From a virus, in IMG/VR virus record IMGVR_UViG_3300044796_000187, positions 1-49,007 of that record: a stretch of DNA of 49,007 bases; one strand, 5' to 3'. Shown in pieces: positions 16,048-21,126 of the stretch. Made by a program: the position numbers and the translations under genes. Below the pieces are notes generated by a model, which was not told where the DNA came from, made no database searches, and saw only the letters and a list, made by a program, of their open reading frames with translations. Each line of letters starts with the position of its first letter. Position 1 is the stretch's first letter.

Positions 16048-16350
16048 ATGAAATGTCCATACGCAAATATTGAATGTGATTATCTGGATACTGCTTTTAT
16101 GATCCGAGAGCGGGATATTGAATGTGAACAGTGCTCACATTATAATAAAGGTGTTCAATTTACTGACGTGTCACCAAAGTTAAGTAAGACCAGCAAAGTG
16201 GTTTTATCTGTTGCAATATTACTAGGGTTCGGAGCACTGATGGTTCGGGCTGCTGTTGTAGGTTCTCTTTTTAGTTTGGTAATCTTGGGAATTGTATTCC
16301 TGGTAGATGCCTGTTGGCTGATTGATCTAACGGTTAATAAAGAGTTATGA
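16048..16350 (+). CDS. Two-helix membrane protein with cysteine-rich N-terminus, 100 aa
   Basis: The first 35 residues hold a C-x-x-x-x-x-C and a C-x-x-C (MKCPYANIECDY..., IECEQCSHY), possibly a small zinc site. Residues 51-70 and 72-93 form two transmembrane helices (VVLSVAILLGFGALMV; SLVILGIVFLVDACWLI). Position next to a peptidoglycan hydrolase would suit a holin or lysis accessory, but the cysteine head is atypical and function remains unknown. It ends in an ATGA overlap. Confidence 0.6.
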   Translation: MKCPYANIECDYLDTAFMIRERDIECEQCSHYNKGVQFTDVSPKLSKTSKVVLSVAILLGFGALMVRAAVVGSLFSLVILGIVFLVDACWLIDLTVNKEL

Positions 16351-16550
16351 CAGCAAGTATAACCAATTGGGTGAGTAGTGAGACTAACGTGGGTGCTGTG
16401 CAGAGTGCTCAGACGGTGTTGGAACGGGTTAAAAAGGAACGTTATACTAAGCGTAAGCAATATCAGTTAGTGAAAATAGGGGATCATCCCTTGACGTTTA
16501 AAGAAGTGTTAGTAGAGGATAAAAAAATAAAACCCTCAATTGAACGTTAA
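16347..16550 (+). CDS. Small hypothetical protein, 67 aa
   Basis: Starts at an ATGA overlap with the membrane protein, which supports translation. The middle is basic and helical (VLERVKKERYTKRKQYQLVK) and the tail ends EDKKIKPSIER. No domain recognised. Coupling suggests it works with, or is dosed like, the upstream membrane protein. Confidence 0.55.
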   Translation: MTASITNWVSSETNVGAVQSAQTVLERVKKERYTKRKQYQLVKIGDHPLTFKEVLVEDKKIKPSIER

Positions 16551-16561
16551 TATAAAAATAA

Positions 16562-16572
16562 TTTGTATAATA
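16562..16572 (+). promoter_or_regulatory. Promoter-like motif TTTGTATAATA, copy 4
   Basis: Exact 11-mer after ATAAAAATAA. It is 48 nt, not 26 nt, from the ATG at 16610, so this gene would have a longer leader than the others. Confidence 0.5.
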
Positions 16573-16609
16573 GGTTATAAAGGATATAAACAATTAAAAA
16601 CTCACTATT

Positions 16610-16843
16610 ATGGAAAAGATTTTTGTTCACGGAAAAGGTTTGGTTGACAAATCAAGTGCAAATAACGAAAAGTTTAATCTCTTTGGTCAGTTACCGGGAG
16701 ATGCTAACAAGACTCTGATTGCTAATGTTAAAACAATGAGTGAACTCAAAATAGCAAAAGCTGAGTGGAATGATGTTTTTGAAAAGGAAGGCATTGTTCT
16801 GACCGTCGGAACGAATAAAGAAGTTGCCACAGTAGGCAAATAA
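16610..16843 (+). CDS. Small hypothetical protein, 77 aa
   Basis: A Lys/Gly-containing protein (MEKIFVHGKGLVDKSSANNE...) with no signal, membrane segment or motif that I recognise. The C-terminal part looks like alternating strands and a helix. It has its own promoter-like motif and is followed by a long hairpin ending in six T. Last protein gene before the tmRNA-like locus. Confidence 0.6.
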   Translation: MEKIFVHGKGLVDKSSANNEKFNLFGQLPGDANKTLIANVKTMSELKIAKAEWNDVFEKEGIVLTVGTNKEVATVGK

Positions 16844-16862
16844 AAAACAGGTGAGTTGAACT

Positions 16863-16946
16863 GGCAGGGTGGTTCCTTTTACATAATCAGGATTTTAGTT
16901 TAATAACCAGTACTTACATACTTCCAATAATCACCCTGCCTTTTTT
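16863..16946 (+). terminator. Long-stem hairpin followed by T6
   Basis: Positions 16863-16874 (GGCAGGGTGGTT) pair with 16929-16940 (AATCACCCTGCC), 12 bp with one G-U, and TTTTTT follows at 16941-16946. The loop is 54 nt, long for a simple terminator, so a small structured RNA that ends in a terminator is also possible. It would separate the upstream gene from the tmRNA locus. Confidence 0.55.
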
Positions 16947-16965
16947 GAAAGTTCTTTGAAGACAG

Positions 16966-17026
16966 TTGTTACTAGAGGTCTGTAGAGTAGTCTGTTTGGA
17001 CACGGGTTCAATTCCCGTCAGCTCCA
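16966..17026 (+). ncRNA. tmRNA acceptor piece (P2 3' strand, T arm, acceptor 3' strand)
   Basis: The T stem is ACGGG 17002-17006 with CCCGT 17014-17018 around the loop TTCAATT 17007-17013, which keeps the invariant T54-T55-C56-R57-A58. CAGCTCC is the acceptor strand and A17026 the discriminator. The following bases are CAAC, so CCA is not encoded and would have to be added. No D arm or anticodon arm lies upstream, which excludes an ordinary tRNA. The true 5' end may lie somewhat upstream, after 16946. Confidence 0.8.
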
Positions 17027-17224
17027 CAACTAGGATTAATAGAAGTAATACTCTGATTGATTGTGATAGAGTGCTTGATGTAAAATCAGTAAGACAAGCA
17101 AGAGTGCTTAATAAGACTAAAGCAATACTCTTTATTAATGTTGCTCTTCAGAGAGTTTACAGATGTCGGTTATATCCTGTAAATGAAAGACAATCCTATT
17201 AATCCTTCGCCTTATTAAAAATAA
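17027..17224 (+). other. Structured spacer between the two tmRNA halves
   Basis: 198 nt lie between the acceptor 3' strand and the acceptor 5' strand. A perfect 11-bp inverted repeat (17032-17042 and 17196-17206) nearly closes it. Inside are a 7-bp hairpin TTTACAG/CTGTAAA (17156-17162 with 17177-17183) and a repeated AGAGTGCTT near 17068 and 17101. In known permuted tmRNAs an intervening segment is excised; this one is comparatively long. Confidence 0.65.
17032..17206 (+). repeat. Perfect 11-bp inverted repeat in the tmRNA spacer
   Basis: AGGATTAATAG at 17032-17042 is the exact reverse complement of CTATTAATCCT at 17196-17206. It starts 6 nt beyond the discriminator base and its partner ends 18 nt before the GGGGCTG strand. 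In the precursor it would stack on or near the acceptor stem and hold the two halves together for processing. Confidence 0.85.
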
Positions 17225-17362
17225 GGGGCTGATCTGGTTTTGACAGCAGAGGAGTGTAACAGATCAATGAAGGTAACAAGCATGCCAATTAAATGGCAAA
17301 ACAATTCAAATGCCTGAAAGGGCACAGGTTAACATGGCCGCATAGGCTGAAGACGACCGACT
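17225..17362 (+). ncRNA. tmRNA coding piece (acceptor 5' strand, D-loop, P2 5' strand, tag frame)
   Basis: Begins GGGGCTGATCTGGTTTTGAC, which resembles Bacteroidota tmRNA 5' ends as I recall them. After the P2 strand, a TGCCA/TGGCA hairpin (17283-17287 with 17294-17298) stands where pseudoknot PK1 is expected. The frame ending ATG GCC GCA TAG (17334-17345) gives Met-Ala-Ala-stop. The stop lies in the loop of a 4-bp stem GGCC/GGCT (17336-17339 with 17345-17348), like helix P5 of one-piece tmRNAs. The resume codon is uncertain: GGC 17295 (16 codons) or GCA 17322 (7 codons). The conventional PK2-PK4 are not seen. Confidence 0.7.
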
Positions 17363-17400
17363 GAGGGGAAAGTACTCAGTGCATTCCCCTCTTTTATTTT
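17363..17400 (+). terminator. Intrinsic terminator after the tmRNA coding piece
   Basis: GAGGGGAA 17363-17370 pairs with TTCCCCTC 17384-17391 (8 bp, 13-nt loop) and TTTTATTTT follows. An overlapping alternative stem, ACTGAG 17360-17365 with CTCAGT 17375-17380, could compete. Its placement at the end of the coding piece defines the 3' boundary of the precursor. Confidence 0.8.
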
Positions 17401-17461
17401 AAAATTATAAATATGATGATACGAACTGAACAAATACGTTAATTAATACCACTTTTGAAGG

Positions 17462-17488
17462 GTCTATAAATTTGATTTGTAGACTTTT
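17462..17488 (+). terminator. Weak terminator-like hairpin upstream of the transglycosylase gene
   Basis: GTCTATAAA 17462-17470 pairs with TTTGTAGAC 17476-17484 (9 bp, one G-U, 5-nt loop), followed by TTTTAT. It could be a back-up terminator or an attenuator in the leader of the next gene. Confidence 0.4.
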
Positions 17489-17526
17489 ATCGTTTTAAAT
17501 TAGAAGTATTAACGAAAACAAGTGAG

Positions 17527-18075
17527 ATGAAACAATTAATTTTAATTCTTTTGCTACTGAGTATTTCTCTGGCAAGTGGGTCTTCTGATCATGTGACTTT
17601 ATATATTGAGCAGGTTCATCCCATAGTTAAGCCTCCTGAACGAGTAGACATACAGTTCCGGTTGTTCATTGAACATCTAGGACTGATTGAGAGTTCTAAT
17701 CAATGGAAGGTGATAAATAGCATTGGGTGTATGGGTAAGTATCAATTTACTGCTACTACATTGGAGTTGTTAGGATATCATGGTATTACGCCTGAGCGAT
17801 TCCGGGCTGATCCTAGCGTGTTTCCTGAACAGATGCAGGAACGAGCATTAAAGGATTTAATCGCTCACAATCTACATTATTTAAGTAAATTCACACAGTA
17901 TATTGGTCATGTAGTGAATGGTGTACAGATTACACGGGCGGGGTTGATTGCTGCTAGTCATCTGGGGGGTGTGGGTGGAGTGCAACGGTTTTTAACTTCT
18001 AATCATAATGCAACAGATATGAATGGAAGTTCTATTCAGACGTATTTAAAGGAGTTCCAGGGATATAGTGTTTAG
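17527..18075 (+). CDS. Secreted lytic-transglycosylase-like peptidoglycan hydrolase, 182 aa
   Basis: The N-terminus MKQLILILLLLSISLASG is a Sec signal peptide. Then IEHLGLIESSNQWKVINS and GCMGKYQFTATTLELLGYHG form a lysozyme-like/SLT core. The catalytic Glu is probably E55 in the LIESSNQW segment, and G-x-M-G-K-Y-Q-F is the conserved substrate strand. ITRAGLIAASHLGGVGGVQR and later YLKEFQGYS complete the family pattern. It would act in the periplasm on glycan strands and, unlike the M15 peptidase, can export itself. It ends in TAG. Confidence 0.8.
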   Translation: MKQLILILLLLSISLASGSSDHVTLYIEQVHPIVKPPERVDIQFRLFIEHLGLIESSNQWKVINSIGCMGKYQFTATTLELLGYHGITPERFRADPSVFPEQMQERALKDLIAHNLHYLSKFTQYIGHVVNGVQITRAGLIAASHLGGVGGVQRFLTSNHNATDMNGSSIQTYLKEFQGYSV

Positions 18076-18078
18076 TTT

Positions 18079-18089
18079 TTTGTATAATA
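18079..18089 (+). promoter_or_regulatory. Promoter-like motif TTTGTATAATA, copy 5
   Basis: Exact 11-mer 26 nt before the ATG at 18105, a few nt after the upstream TAG stop. Confidence 0.55.
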
Positions 18090-18104
18090 AATAAATTTGT
18101 TACT

Positions 18105-18515
18105 ATGAAAAAATTGACAATTCTTTGTTTTCTACTTTTTACTTTTGCATGTGCTGATTTGACACAAAACAAAGACATTGAGAAAGTCAAAAACTCATCA
18201 TTAAATTTAGGAGAATTAGGGATAGGGTTTGGATTATCTAATCCATGTGTAGTTGGTGATATAGTAAAGCATATTACAGGTCTTAAGGGATTTGTCCAGT
18301 GGGAATCATTTAGACCAACAGGTTATGAGAACAATCCAAATGTTGTTTGTGTTCAGGTTGATATTACACGGAATTTGCCTAAAAACAATTTAGTAAAGAT
18401 GCAATTTTTATTAAACAGAGAAACTGGCTTTGTTGAAATAAAATACTTAGCAATAGATAGTTTAAAAAAATCATTGACAGATTGGTATGAAATCTTTCCA
18501 GGTGAGTGGCATTAA
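18105..18515 (+). CDS. Lipoprotein of unknown function, 136 aa
   Basis: MKKLTILCFLLFTFAC has a typical lipobox with the acylated cysteine at residue 16, followed by a short polar linker. The mature part has two further cysteines (NPCVVGD, VVCVQVD) and ends DWYEIFPGEWH. No family recognised. With the FISUMP lipoprotein and the secreted hydrolase it makes a set of exported phage proteins. It has its own promoter-like motif. Confidence 0.65.
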   Translation: MKKLTILCFLLFTFACADLTQNKDIEKVKNSSLNLGELGIGFGLSNPCVVGDIVKHITGLKGFVQWESFRPTGYENNPNVVCVQVDITRNLPKNNLVKMQFLLNRETGFVEIKYLAIDSLKKSLTDWYEIFPGEWH

Positions 18516-18554
18516 ATTAACAATCTTGGAATTATTAAAAATTATATAAATTCC

Positions 18555-18583
18555 TTAATTTTAAAAAAACTATTTTATTTTTA
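18555..18583 (+). promoter_or_regulatory. Phage late-type promoter element, copy 3
   Basis: TTAATTTTAAA at 18555 and TATTTTTA at 18576, box starts 21 bp apart. No convincing protein gene follows for over 500 nt, so its product is probably the structured RNA region. Confidence 0.55.
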
Positions 18584-18674
18584 CGCCTGGTTAATAGATC
18601 AATCATGTGTAAAATAAAGGAATATAATAAGCAAAGTAAATTTATAATTCTCTACCAGAGGATTACATCATTGC

Positions 18675-18745
18675 CCCTATGTTCTGGTTGGAACCATTTT
18701 TCTATCTTACACATGGTTGATTGGTTTACCAGACATAGGGTTTTT
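18675..18745 (+). terminator. Two-stage long hairpin with T5
   Basis: CCCTATGT 18675-18682 pairs with ACATAGGG 18733-18740; after a one-base bulge CTGGT 18684-18688 pairs with ACCAG 18728-18732. Inside, AACCAT 18692-18697 pairs with ATGGTT 18713-18718. TTTTT follows at 18741. The fold is far more elaborate than a plain terminator and may be a functional small RNA. Confidence 0.5.
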
Positions 18746-18811
18746 GACACAGTTTTTCCCACGTCTGATTATATCGAGACAAATCCAAAACAGAGGTAGT
18801 TATAGTACTTT

Positions 18812-18950
18812 AGGCACAAAACAGCGAGTTTACTCGCCTTGCATGAGAGACATAGTGCCTGGGGCGTAATGATAAAACGGTAGTCATTGGGAATATGAAG
18901 GGTTGCAAATCCGTCTGGAACGAAATAACAGTTAGGGGTCATTATTATAA
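18812..18950 (+). ncRNA. Structured, partly tRNA-like RNA candidate
   Basis: AGGCAC 18812-18817 pairs with GTGCCT 18855-18860, enclosing GCGAG/CTCGC (18824-18828 with 18833-18837, TTTA loop). Directly after comes GGGGCGTAATGATAAAACGG, then TAGTCATT, giving a D-arm-like hairpin with a GG-containing loop, and a TTGCAAA loop resembling a tRNA-Cys (GCA) anticodon loop. The anticodon stem is poor and no T arm (TTCRA) follows. It may be a decayed tRNA-Cys, a tRNA mimic or an unrelated RNA. Confidence 0.35.
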
Positions 18951-19069
18951 TTACAGGGATTTTAAATTAGATTTATTTTTCTAAATACTATTTCTATAAA
19001 TCTAATAAATCTAATAACGACTCATCTATGCAAGGGGTTTAGTTTTTATTATGTAGAATAGTGAAAAAC

Positions 19070-19100
19070 TTAATTTTTAAAAACTTTTAATATTTTTATA
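19070..19100 (+). promoter_or_regulatory. Phage late-type promoter element, copy 4 (portal module)
   Basis: TTAATTTTTAA at 19070 and TATTTTTATA at 19091, 21 bp apart. The leader downstream carries AAATTTGATCAG (19108-19119) and ends TTCAATG. Nearly the same leader occurs at copy 5 (35495), so control element and leader are shared by two virion gene blocks. Confidence 0.7.
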
Positions 19101-19136
19101 CCAAAATAAATTTGATCAGGTATAAAGATATATTCA

Positions 19137-19829
19137 ATGAATACAATCACAAAGGATGACTTCCTTACGATGGTGAAGTTGCAACACCTGGAAGTTCTCA
19201 CCCAGGCTCAATTGAGTCAAAACACAAAAGTTATAAACGGTTATATGCAAAAGGCACTCACAGCGGAGCTTTCCGATGGTGAAATTGCCGTGAGTAATGC
19301 TATGATCACTGACGTCGGGTCGTTGCAACAATGGGAAGTATTACGCAATGATTTCACTAAGGCGGTAGTTTATACTCGTCACGAACAGGTTGAGTGGGAG
19401 GATGCTGAACGGGGTGAATTAGGAGAGATTATAAAAGCCAAAGGTGGAATCTATAAACTCACTAGTGAAAATAAGAAACTGGGCAGGGTTGGTCAGAAGT
19501 ATGGTGAAAAGAAAGAAACTTTGTCTGATTTAGATACTCCTATTGCTGGTATGTTAAAGAGGGTTAAGGAAGAAAAAGAGGGTAATGAGAAGAAAACTAA
19601 AAAGTACGATTTTGCAATGGCTAATGAAAAAGTTGTTAATGAATATAAACGAGGAAAATTTAATATTAAGATTGCAAAAATGAATTCTCCTAGATTTGGA
19701 GATATGTATTATGGTATTTCTGATACTGGAGAACCTTTAATGACAACTCCTAATTTTTATTTGAGTGAAAAAGATGCTAAAAAGGAAATTGAAACTTTTG
19801 TAGATCAATATATAAAAGAACAAGAATAA
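19137..19829 (+). CDS. Hypothetical protein, first gene of the portal module, 230 aa
   Basis: The N-terminal 110 residues are mostly helical (DDFLTMVKLQHLEVLTQAQL). A Lys/Glu-rich linker follows, then a C-terminal part (FNIKIAKMNSPRFGDMYYGI) that looks like a short beta domain. Directly behind a late-type promoter, so probably a virion or assembly protein. No family recognised. Confidence 0.65.
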   Translation: MNTITKDDFLTMVKLQHLEVLTQAQLSQNTKVINGYMQKALTAELSDGEIAVSNAMITDVGSLQQWEVLRNDFTKAVVYTRHEQVEWEDAERGELGEIIKAKGGIYKLTSENKKLGRVGQKYGEKKETLSDLDTPIAGMLKRVKEEKEGNEKKTKKYDFAMANEKVVNEYKRGKFNIKIAKMNSPRFGDMYYGISDTGEPLMTTPNFYLSEKDAKKEIETFVDQYIKEQE

Positions 19830-19870
19830 TAAATATACAAATTTGATACAATATAAACTTTTTATAAAGC

Positions 19871-20203
19871 ATGAAAACATTAGTATTTAATAATAGTTCA
19901 GGATTAATGGTAGAACTCTTAACTGACCTGATAGGTGACAACCAACAATTTACTGTTTTCCAGATAAAGGAACGTATTTTGTCCACTGGTAAGTTCCAGA
20001 TTGGTTTTCAGGATGCAACGATAGCAGCCGGGTGGGATTTTAAAATATTGGAATATGATCTGGGTACAATGATTGCCTGGGCAATAACAAAGGCTTGCAC
20101 CCTCACAGCGGTAGAGACTGGTAAAGCGGACGTGGTGTTGCATCAGGGGACTTATTACGGTGGTGCCATAGGTGTAGATATACTGGATACGTATATTTAT
20201 TAA
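19871..20203 (+). CDS. Hypothetical protein, 110 aa
   Basis: Begins MKTLVFNNSSGLMVELLTDL with a short hydrophobic pattern, then ITKACTLTAVETGKADVVLH and a Gly-rich end. Its leader contains AAATTTGAT (19839-19847), as in the late leaders, but no good promoter boxes. A glycosyltransferase gene starts 6 nt after its stop. Function unknown. Confidence 0.55.
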   Translation: MKTLVFNNSSGLMVELLTDLIGDNQQFTVFQIKERILSTGKFQIGFQDATIAAGWDFKILEYDLGTMIAWAITKACTLTAVETGKADVVLHQGTYYGGAIGVDILDTYIY

Positions 20204-20208
20204 ACTCA

Positions 20209-21126
20209 ATGATCACTCGGGCTGTTTTTTCATACTTCAATGCTGATGATTCATTTAGCAATAAAGCTGGTTACATGTTTTATTCTGACTTTTTGTATAC
20301 CATGGCATTAGCTACTCATTGGGCTATGCAAAATTTTAAGTCAGTACACGTGGTAACCACCCAGTGGGGTGAACGTGTGTTAAGAACAGCAGGAATAGAG
20401 GTAACTGAATATTCTACAGAACTAGACACTATGAAAAATATTCCACGATGGTTCTGGGCGTATGGTAAGATGATAGCTTATACGTTACAGACGCAACCGT
20501 TTGTCCACGTGGATAATGATATGATTATCCGACAACCACTGCCAGAAAGGGTATTGAATGCCCGACTGTGTTTCCAGAGTAAAGAACAGATGGTAGTGCC
20601 AGAATATAGGTGGTACGATGTTCTAAGACCTTGTTGGAACAGTGCTGTGGTACGTCCACAGATTATTGTGAATAATGAAGTCACTGATTTTACTTATAAC
20701 TGTGGCATCTGTGGTGGTCATGACCTGGAGTTTTTTAAGGAATGGATTAAGACCAGTGCTGAATATATTTTTGCTCCAGAGAACCAGAAGGTGTTTTTTG
20801 AAGACTTCCGTCCTGTTCAGATGCATCAGAACTTGTGGCACGAACAATATTTTGCTGCTGCACTGATTAAGGCACATCACCTGAGAGATCAGGTAGAGTT
20901 AATCACAGATGATATCAATGATCCATCATGGATATTAGATAATAAGAAGAATTTGAGGTATGCCCATCTGTGGGGAGCAACCAAGACTGATCAACACATT
21001 ATGAAACGGGTGCGAGCTGGGTTGCAAACGTTTGCCCCAGCGTTATATGAACGGGTAACTGATTTTGTTAATAATTATCTTTTTAGTGAATGTCCAAACG
21101 ACGTGCGAGTAGGAGCAACATTGTAA
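20209..21126 (+). CDS. DUF6734-like glycosyltransferase, 305 aa
   Basis: WFWAYGKMIAYTLQTQPFVH followed by VDNDMIIRQPLPE matches the DUF6734 pattern: a K-x-x-A-Y-x-L-Q-T-x-P-F helix and a D-N-D metal motif of a GT-A fold. TYNCGICGGHDLEFFKEW and HEQYFAAALIK are acceptor-side elements of the same family. It overlaps the portal start by 37 nt, so it is embedded in the structural module. Confidence 0.75.
   Translation: MITRAVFSYFNADDSFSNKAGYMFYSDFLYTMALATHWAMQNFKSVHVVTTQWGERVLRTAGIEVTEYSTELDTMKNIPRWFWAYGKMIAYTLQTQPFVHVDNDMIIRQPLPERVLNARLCFQSKEQMVVPEYRWYDVLRPCWNSAVVRPQIIVNNEVTDFTYNCGICGGHDLEFFKEWIKTSAEYIFAPENQKVFFEDFRPVQMHQNLWHEQYFAAALIKAHHLRDQVELITDDINDPSWILDNKKNLRYAHLWGATKTDQHIMKRVRAGLQTFAPALYERVTDFVNNYLFSECPNDVRVGATL

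Larger units (their letters stand above)
16966..17362 (+). ncRNA. ssrA: Circularly permuted (two-piece) tmRNA gene
   Basis: The tmRNA 3' end lies upstream of its 5' end. Long-range pairs, all nested: acceptor GGGGCTG 17225-17231 with CAGCTCC 17019-17025 (7 bp, with the G3-U70 wobble used by alanyl-tRNA synthetase); GACAG 17242-17246 with CTGTT 16992-16996; ACAGATC 17259-17265 with GGTCTGT 16977-16983; GGTAACAA 17272-17279 with TTGTTACT 16966-16973. The order matches the P1 and P2 helices of tmRNA. A T arm, a D-loop-like CTGGTTTTGACAG and a tag-like frame ending in Ala-Ala-stop complete it. Permuted tmRNAs are established in alphaproteobacteria, cyanobacteria and some betaproteobacteria. It would rescue stalled ribosomes after processing into two chains. 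Confidence 0.8.
16844..17526 (+). other. 683-nt stretch without a protein gene: hairpin, permuted tmRNA locus, terminators
   Basis: In order: a 12-bp hairpin plus T6 (16863-16946), the tmRNA 3' half (16966-17026), a structured spacer (17027-17224), the tmRNA 5' half with a tag-like frame (17225-17362), an intrinsic terminator (17363-17400) and a second weaker hairpin (17462-17488). A 78-codon frame crossing 16966-17202 is explained by the RNA structure and I do not count it as a gene. Confidence 0.8.
18516..19136 (+). other. 621-nt gene-poor region with promoter element and strong RNA folds
   Basis: Contains a late-type promoter element (18555), a two-stage hairpin with T5 (18675-18745), a nested stem-loop (18812-18860), a tRNA-like D-arm/anticodon-arm segment (18861-18925), an AT-rich inverted repeat around 18964-19000, and the promoter element of the portal module (19070). 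A 64-codon frame at 18605-18799 overlaps the large hairpin and shows no protein-like pattern. The region most likely makes one or more non-coding RNAs. Confidence 0.5.

Noticed and set aside
16950-17026. Ordinary tRNA gene ending at CAGCTCC A
   Set aside because: The T arm and acceptor 3' strand are perfect, but no D arm, anticodon arm or GGAGCTG/GGGGCTG acceptor strand lies within 90 nt upstream. The matching strand lies 200 nt downstream with tmRNA features.
16966-17202. 78-codon protein frame across the tmRNA 3' half and spacer
   Set aside because: It overlaps the T arm and the inverted repeat, its composition is not protein-like, and RNA structure explains the sequence.
17360-17391. H-type pseudoknot instead of a terminator at the tmRNA end
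   Set aside because: ACTGAG/CTCAGT plus GGGAA/TTCCC could form one on paper, but the loops are 0-4 nt and too short to span both stems; the hairpin plus T tract is a better explanation.
18605-18799. 64-codon frame downstream of a late-type promoter
   Set aside because: It overlaps a two-stage hairpin, lacks a recognisable protein pattern and has no coupled neighbour. Not fully excluded.
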